64,000 nt of DNA from Ferruginibacter albus (GTDB lineage Bacteria; Bacteroidota; Bacteroidia; Chitinophagales; Chitinophagaceae). This document shows, piece by piece, positions 60,573-64,000 of the stretch; within the stretch, counting starts at the first letter, position 1; each line of letters starts with the position of its first letter. The position numbers and the translations under genes were made by a program. The notes under the pieces were generated by a model. It was not told the DNA's origin. It searched no databases and worked only from the letters and a program-made list of their open reading frames with translations. The stretch covers positions 956,001 through 1,020,000 of the forward strand of contig NZ_CP083388.1 in the NCBI RefSeq assembly GCF_020042285.1, in the 5' to 3' direction.

Positions 60573-61670
60573 CTAATAAACCGTCTTCCTTTTTCCGCTT
60601 TCAAAATCTTTAAAGATAAATGAACCGAGTTTATCCAGCGATGCAAAGAAAGCTTTACCGTTATTGGTTTCTGTAAATTCCTGTACAAATCGTTGCAAAT
60701 AAGGATCGCTGGCGATCATGAACGTAGTGATGGGGATCTTTAGTTTTTTACATTGCGTTGCCAGGCTCATACAACGATTCAATATTTTCCTGTCAACACC
60801 CCAACTGTTTTTATAATAACGACCACCAACTTTTAAGCAAGTGGGTTTGCCATCTGTTATCATAAATATTTGTTTGTTGGGATTTCTTCTTCTACGTAAA
60901 ATATCCATCGCCAATTCCAAGCCTGCAACAGTATTGGTATGGTAAGGTCCAACTTGTAAATACGGAAGGTCTTTTATTTCTATTGTCCATGCGTCATCTC
61001 CAAATACAACTATATCCAATGTGTCTTTCGGGTATTTTGTCTGGATCAATTCGCTCAACGCCATTGCTACTTTTTTAGCAGGAGTAATTCTATCCTCACC
61101 ATATAAGATCATGCTGTGTGAAATATCGATCATCAGCACAGTAGAAGTTTGCGTTTTAAAATCAGTTTCCCGGATTTCCAGGTCGTCTTCATGTAAAGAG
61201 AAACTTTCTACACCATGATTGATCTGTGCATTACGAATGGAAGAAGTGAAATCGATCTGTTCTAATGTATCACCGAAAATGTAAGGACGTGTTTCGGGAT
61301 TTATCTCATCACCATTACCCGGCTTGAACGTTTGATGATTGCCTTGTTTTGTCTTCTTTAATTTTCCGAAAATTTCTTCCAGACTTTTTCTACGGATCCC
61401 TTGCTCTGTTTTAGGAGTAATTTTTATTTCGCCGTTTTGTTTGTTCTCATCTATATATCCATTTTTCTTTAAGTCTTCAAAGAAATCACCCATGCCATAT
61501 TCATCGTCAGTTAAATTATACTCCTTATCCAATTCATTCATCCATTGCATAGCTTCGCCTGCATCGCCATTGGTATATGCGAGCATTTTCAAAAAAATGT
61601 CGAGCAATTGCTCAAACTTTGATTTGCCTTGCTGGCTGGGATCGTATTTTGAAAAATTATAGCCTATCAT
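60573..61670 (-). CDS. VWA-domain protein, partner of the AAA ATPase
   Basis: A 365-residue cytoplasmic protein. Residues about 1-120 are a charged helical N-domain; the von Willebrand A domain starts near 175 with the MIDAS motif DISHS (182-186), a second Thr in the TNTV segment and a later ITDGKPTC. This arrangement matches the VWA partners of MoxR ATPases and ChlD. No membrane helix or signal peptide. It is encoded just upstream of the AAA gene. Confidence 0.88.
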   Translation of the reverse strand: MIGYNFSKYDPSQQGKSKFEQLLDIFLKMLAYTNGDAGEAMQWMNELDKEYNLTDDEYGMGDFFEDLKKNGYIDENKQNGEIKITPKTEQGIRRKSLEEIFGKLKKTKQGNHQTFKPGNGDEINPETRPYIFGDTLEQIDFTSSIRNAQINHGVESFSLHEDDLEIRETDFKTQTSTVLMIDISHSMILYGEDRITPAKKVAMALSELIQTKYPKDTLDIVVFGDDAWTIEIKDLPYLQVGPYHTNTVAGLELAMDILRRRRNPNKQIFMITDGKPTCLKVGGRYYKNSWGVDRKILNRCMSLATQCKKLKIPITTFMIASDPYLQRFVQEFTETNNGKAFFASLDKLGSFIFKDFESGKRKTVY

Positions 61671-61724
61671 ATCTACTACAATTTACGAAACATTTAATGG
61701 AAACGGTTTGTTCAAATATCAAAT

Positions 61725-61749
61725 AAAAAACCGCAGATGAACTGCGGTT
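61725..61749 (-). terminator. Terminator after the methyltransferase
   Basis: On the minus strand AACCGCAG-TTCAT-CTGCGGTT is a perfect 8-bp stem followed by T6. It lies 8 nt after the stop at 61757. Confidence 0.8.
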
Positions 61750-61756
61750 GTAAATT

Positions 61757-62533
61757 TTATTTTTCCATTACATAGAACAAATCAAAACAGTTTTCGTTCA
61801 CATCATCTACATAATAATCATCCATTTTAATGCCGGATGTAAGTGAGGTATTATTCGTCAGGATCTTTTTGCGATTGTATCTGTTTAATATGTCGTAAGG
61901 TATTTGCAGCATCCATCGTGGTAAACGGTACTGCAAATTGAAAATATCAAAACGGGTTATCTTACGAACACCTGCTTTGTTCTTTTCGTAATATTCCATT
62001 ACTGTTGAGTTTCCAAATACGCCTTTTGTAATAACACTTTTAAAAACTTTAGCGCATAGATTTTTTAATTCATTCGGAAAATATTCTCTTACATGCCACG
62101 GGTTGCGTGTTATTGACATCGGTTTATTAGGCGTGGTAACGATCAGCTTTCCGCCTGGTTTTAAAATGCGATGCGCTTCCCGTAAAAACAACAGATCGTT
62201 TTGTACATGTTCAATTACCTGGAAAGTAATAACAACATCAAAAGAATCGGATGGCACATTACTCATTGGCGGAAACACCGTTTGTTGAAATTCCAAATTG
62301 GGATATTGGGATAGATCAACATTGGGGGGATACTTATCCAGCGCTACGTATTTTTTTACAAGCGGATATAAAAGATTAATAGCATATCCTTCGCCGGAAC
62401 CAATCTCACAAATTTCGCTCCCGGGTGGTATAAAATCCGTTGCTTTATGATAAGCCAATATCGAGCGCTGAAAAACATAATTATCCGAAGGATCCATACC
62501 TGAAACACGCTCGGCTGTTTGTAATGAGCTCAT
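61757..62533 (-). CDS. SAM-dependent class I methyltransferase
   Basis: A 258-residue methyltransferase. Motif I is CEIGSGEGYAINLL, the acidic residue at the end of strand 2 is in VALDKYPP, and motif IV/post-I is FDVVITFQVIEHVQNDLLFLREAHRILKPGGKLIVTTPN, as in the UbiE/Methyltransf_11 family. The C-terminal 90 residues are family-specific. Its start touches the end of the DUF2723 gene, so the two are co-transcribed. Substrate unknown. Confidence 0.9.
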   Translation of the reverse strand: MSSLQTAERVSGMDPSDNYVFQRSILAYHKATDFIPPGSEICEIGSGEGYAINLLYPLVKKYVALDKYPPNVDLSQYPNLEFQQTVFPPMSNVPSDSFDVVITFQVIEHVQNDLLFLREAHRILKPGGKLIVTTPNKPMSITRNPWHVREYFPNELKNLCAKVFKSVITKGVFGNSTVMEYYEKNKAGVRKITRFDIFNLQYRLPRWMLQIPYDILNRYNRKKILTNNTSLTSGIKMDDYYVDDVNENCFDLFYVMEK

Positions 62534-64000
62534 TAATTATTTTTTTTCGTTGTATCTTTTGAAACAGCAGCTGGTTGGGCAGGTACACCTTTATAGTGCT
62601 GTTCCATTTGCTTGATCATATTTAATAATCCCTGCGCCTGTTGATTGTCTTGCGTAAATACATCCGCATCATCACCCAGGCTGCTATAATAAGCAACTTG
62701 TTGTTCCAGGTCTTTTTGAACAGAAGCTTTTACTTTATCAGCCAAAGTGAAATCACCTGCTTTATAACAGGCTTCCAAAAACTGTATGGAAAAATAATCC
62801 TGCTGCTGAAAACGTGATACCATTCCATAAGGGAAGTTTTCCTGCAACATGTTTTTATCACATCTTTCCAATAGGTTTTTAGCATCGTCTTTTCTACCGG
62901 CATCGGCAAGATCCGAAGCTATATTAGCATAAGTAAAACGAATAGAGTTTAGGTGACGACGGTTTTCTTCATCATAATAAACACCTGGCTTATCGCAATT
63001 ACCAAAAGCAAATTTTTTCATTAATTTATCATAAGCCCAATTGCGGTTAACACCCGGATTTGCCACAGGCACCAAACGATAGGTCAGTCCATCCTGTCTT
63101 AAAAATTGATCAAAACCAAGTCCAACACTTTGTTGCGTAAAGCAGATGGGGCGTTTCCATTTATTGCCTGCGATCATATTCAATATCGCCGCATCATTTT
63201 TATAAAGAGCACCTTTGGAAGTTTCGAATCGTAGTTCCGTTAATACACTGTCATCGGCATTTACTGTTCCATTGCTGCGTACGAAATTAACATCAACAGG
63301 GATAGAGAATTTTTTAGTAGGATAAACATTTAATACGTTTCCGTCTCTTCCCGTTTGTGTTTTGGAAGGATCATCACTTCCTGCATAATCATGCATTACT
63401 GTGTATAGATCCATGTATTGGTTTGGATCAATACCGCTTATAGGTGAATAAACGATCGCATCTCTTGTAGGGCCTTGTATTTGATCTGCTGTCCAGATAG
63501 GATCAATAGGATCGCTTTGATTGATCTTATAGCGCAACTCATTTATGTACCAATCTGTACCTAATAAGCTTTGGTTGATCACACGAACATCTCTGCGGAT
63601 ACCTTCAACCTCCTGGGCATACCACAGAGGATAGGTATCATTATCCCCATAAGAAACTAATATCGCATTAGACGGACAACTTTCTAAATAATCAATTGCC
63701 AGGTCTCTTGCAATGGTTTTATTACTACGGTCATGGTCGTCCCATTCCTGCATTCCCATAATTACAGGAACAGCCAATATACAAACAACAGCCGCGGCAT
63801 AGCCGGATGCTGCTCCCTTTATGAACTTTGAGAATAACTCTTTGACATACAGCACCCCCAAACCGATCCATATGGCATAAGCATAGAAAGCACCTACGAC
63901 GGCATAATCTCGCTCACGTGGCTGGTTCATGGCAGGATTGAGGTAAATAAGAATGGCAATACCTGTGAAGAAGAAAAGTAATCCTACTACCAATGCATCT
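62533..64000 (-). CDS. DUF2723 membrane protein, C-terminal part (cut by window edge)
   Basis: The frame is open to the end of the window, so only the last 488 or so codons are seen. It opens with three or four membrane helices (VVGLLFFFTGIAILIYL, YAYAIWIGLGVLYV, YAAAVVCILAVPVI), then a periplasmic domain with NAILVSYGDNDTYPLWYAQEVEGIRRDVRVINQSLLGTDWYI, typical of the DUF2723 family (large polytopic proteins with a soluble C-domain), and a helical repeat-like tail. It overlaps the methyltransferase gene by 1 bp. Confidence 0.85.
   Translation of the reverse strand, partial: DALVVGLLFFFTGIAILIYLNPAMNQPRERDYAVVGAFYAYAIWIGLGVLYVKELFSKFIKGAASGYAAAVVCILAVPVIMGMQEWDDHDRSNKTIARDLAIDYLESCPSNAILVSYGDNDTYPLWYAQEVEGIRRDVRVINQSLLGTDWYINELRYKINQSDPIDPIWTADQIQGPTRDAIVYSPISGIDPNQYMDLYTVMHDYAGSDDPSKTQTGRDGNVLNVYPTKKFSIPVDVNFVRSNGTVNADDSVLTELRFETSKGALYKNDAAILNMIAGNKWKRPICFTQQSVGLGFDQFLRQDGLTYRLVPVANPGVNRNWAYDKLMKKFAFGNCDKPGVYYDEENRRHLNSIRFTYANIASDLADAGRKDDAKNLLERCDKNMLQENFPYGMVSRFQQQDYFSIQFLEACYKAGDFTLADKVKASVQKDLEQQVAYYSSLGDDADVFTQDNQQAQGLLNMIKQMEQHYKGVPAQPAAVSKDTTKKNN

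Noticed and set aside
58967..61670. AAA/VWA pair as a phage-defence system
   Set aside because: MoxR-VWA pairs do occur near defence genes, but here there is no nuclease, protease or other effector and the neighbours are murB and a methyltransferase; a chaperone or cofactor-insertion role is more likely.

Overview
The window reads as chromosomal DNA of a Bacteroidota bacterium, most likely family Chitinophagaceae (Ferruginibacter/Sediminibacterium-like). This is an inference from AT-rich DNA, a TonB-dependent receptor with a carboxypeptidase-like N-domain, a DUF5723/TSP3/OmpA outer membrane protein, C-terminal type IX secretion (T9SS) sorting domains, and many copies of the Bacteroidota -7 promoter box TAnnTTTG. 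No rRNA, tRNA, CRISPR array, insertion sequence or integrase was seen.

Layout. 1-8.3 kb: M42 aminopeptidase, a GT39-like membrane protein, a TonB receptor, two lipoproteins, ribulose-phosphate epimerase and a phosphodiesterase. 8.3-11.3 kb: OmpA-type protein and a small conserved protein. 11.4-15.4 kb: alpha ribosomal operon (infA-rpmJ-rpsM-rpsK-rpsD-rpoA-rplQ) with its own promoter and terminator. 15.6-17.7 kb: carA, aroQ, aroK. 17.7-22.3 kb: surface antigen, hydrolase, an orphan GyrB-type ATPase-domain protein, small unknowns and a phased 21-bp repeat array. 22.3-33.6 kb: housekeeping genes (DUF423, ftsK, folC, a TonB-like protein, yggS, acyl-CoA dehydrogenase, an antiporter, an exonuclease/GIY-YIG fusion, a beta-barrel). 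33.7-34.7 kb: N-end-rule pair clpS-aat. 34.7-42.7 kb: exopolysaccharide locus on the minus strand with five glycosyltransferases, an initiating sugar transferase and a stand-alone receiver. 43-51.8 kb: a 2317-residue secreted esterase and a chimeric protein, both ending in T9SS-type domains. 51.9-64 kb: PolX, a 42-residue histone-H1-like peptide, L27/L21, plsC-priA-murB, an AAA ATPase plus VWA pair, a methyltransferase and the C-terminal part of a DUF2723 membrane protein cut by the window edge.

How genes work together. infA to rplQ build ribosomes and RNA polymerase alpha. aroQ and aroK are two shikimate steps. clpS and aat form a proteolytic targeting pathway. The 34.7-42.7 kb locus assembles a lipid-linked polysaccharide, but no flippase, polymerase or export gene is visible here. 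The AAA/VWA pair is the MoxR/chelatase-type cofactor architecture.

No complete new multi-gene system was found. The items most worth a second look are: (1) an array with GGAA at exactly 21-bp steps twelve times just upstream of a DUF423 gene; (2) a lone, degenerate GyrB-type ATPase domain; (3) a T9SS-tailed protein with no signal peptide, which looks like a fusion of a cytoplasmic domain and a secreted tail; (4) nine genes whose -7 box lies 4-8 nt before the ATG, suggesting leaderless mRNAs; (5) a 47-nt dispersed element in two inverted copies; (6) PolX with both polymerase aspartates replaced by glutamate.
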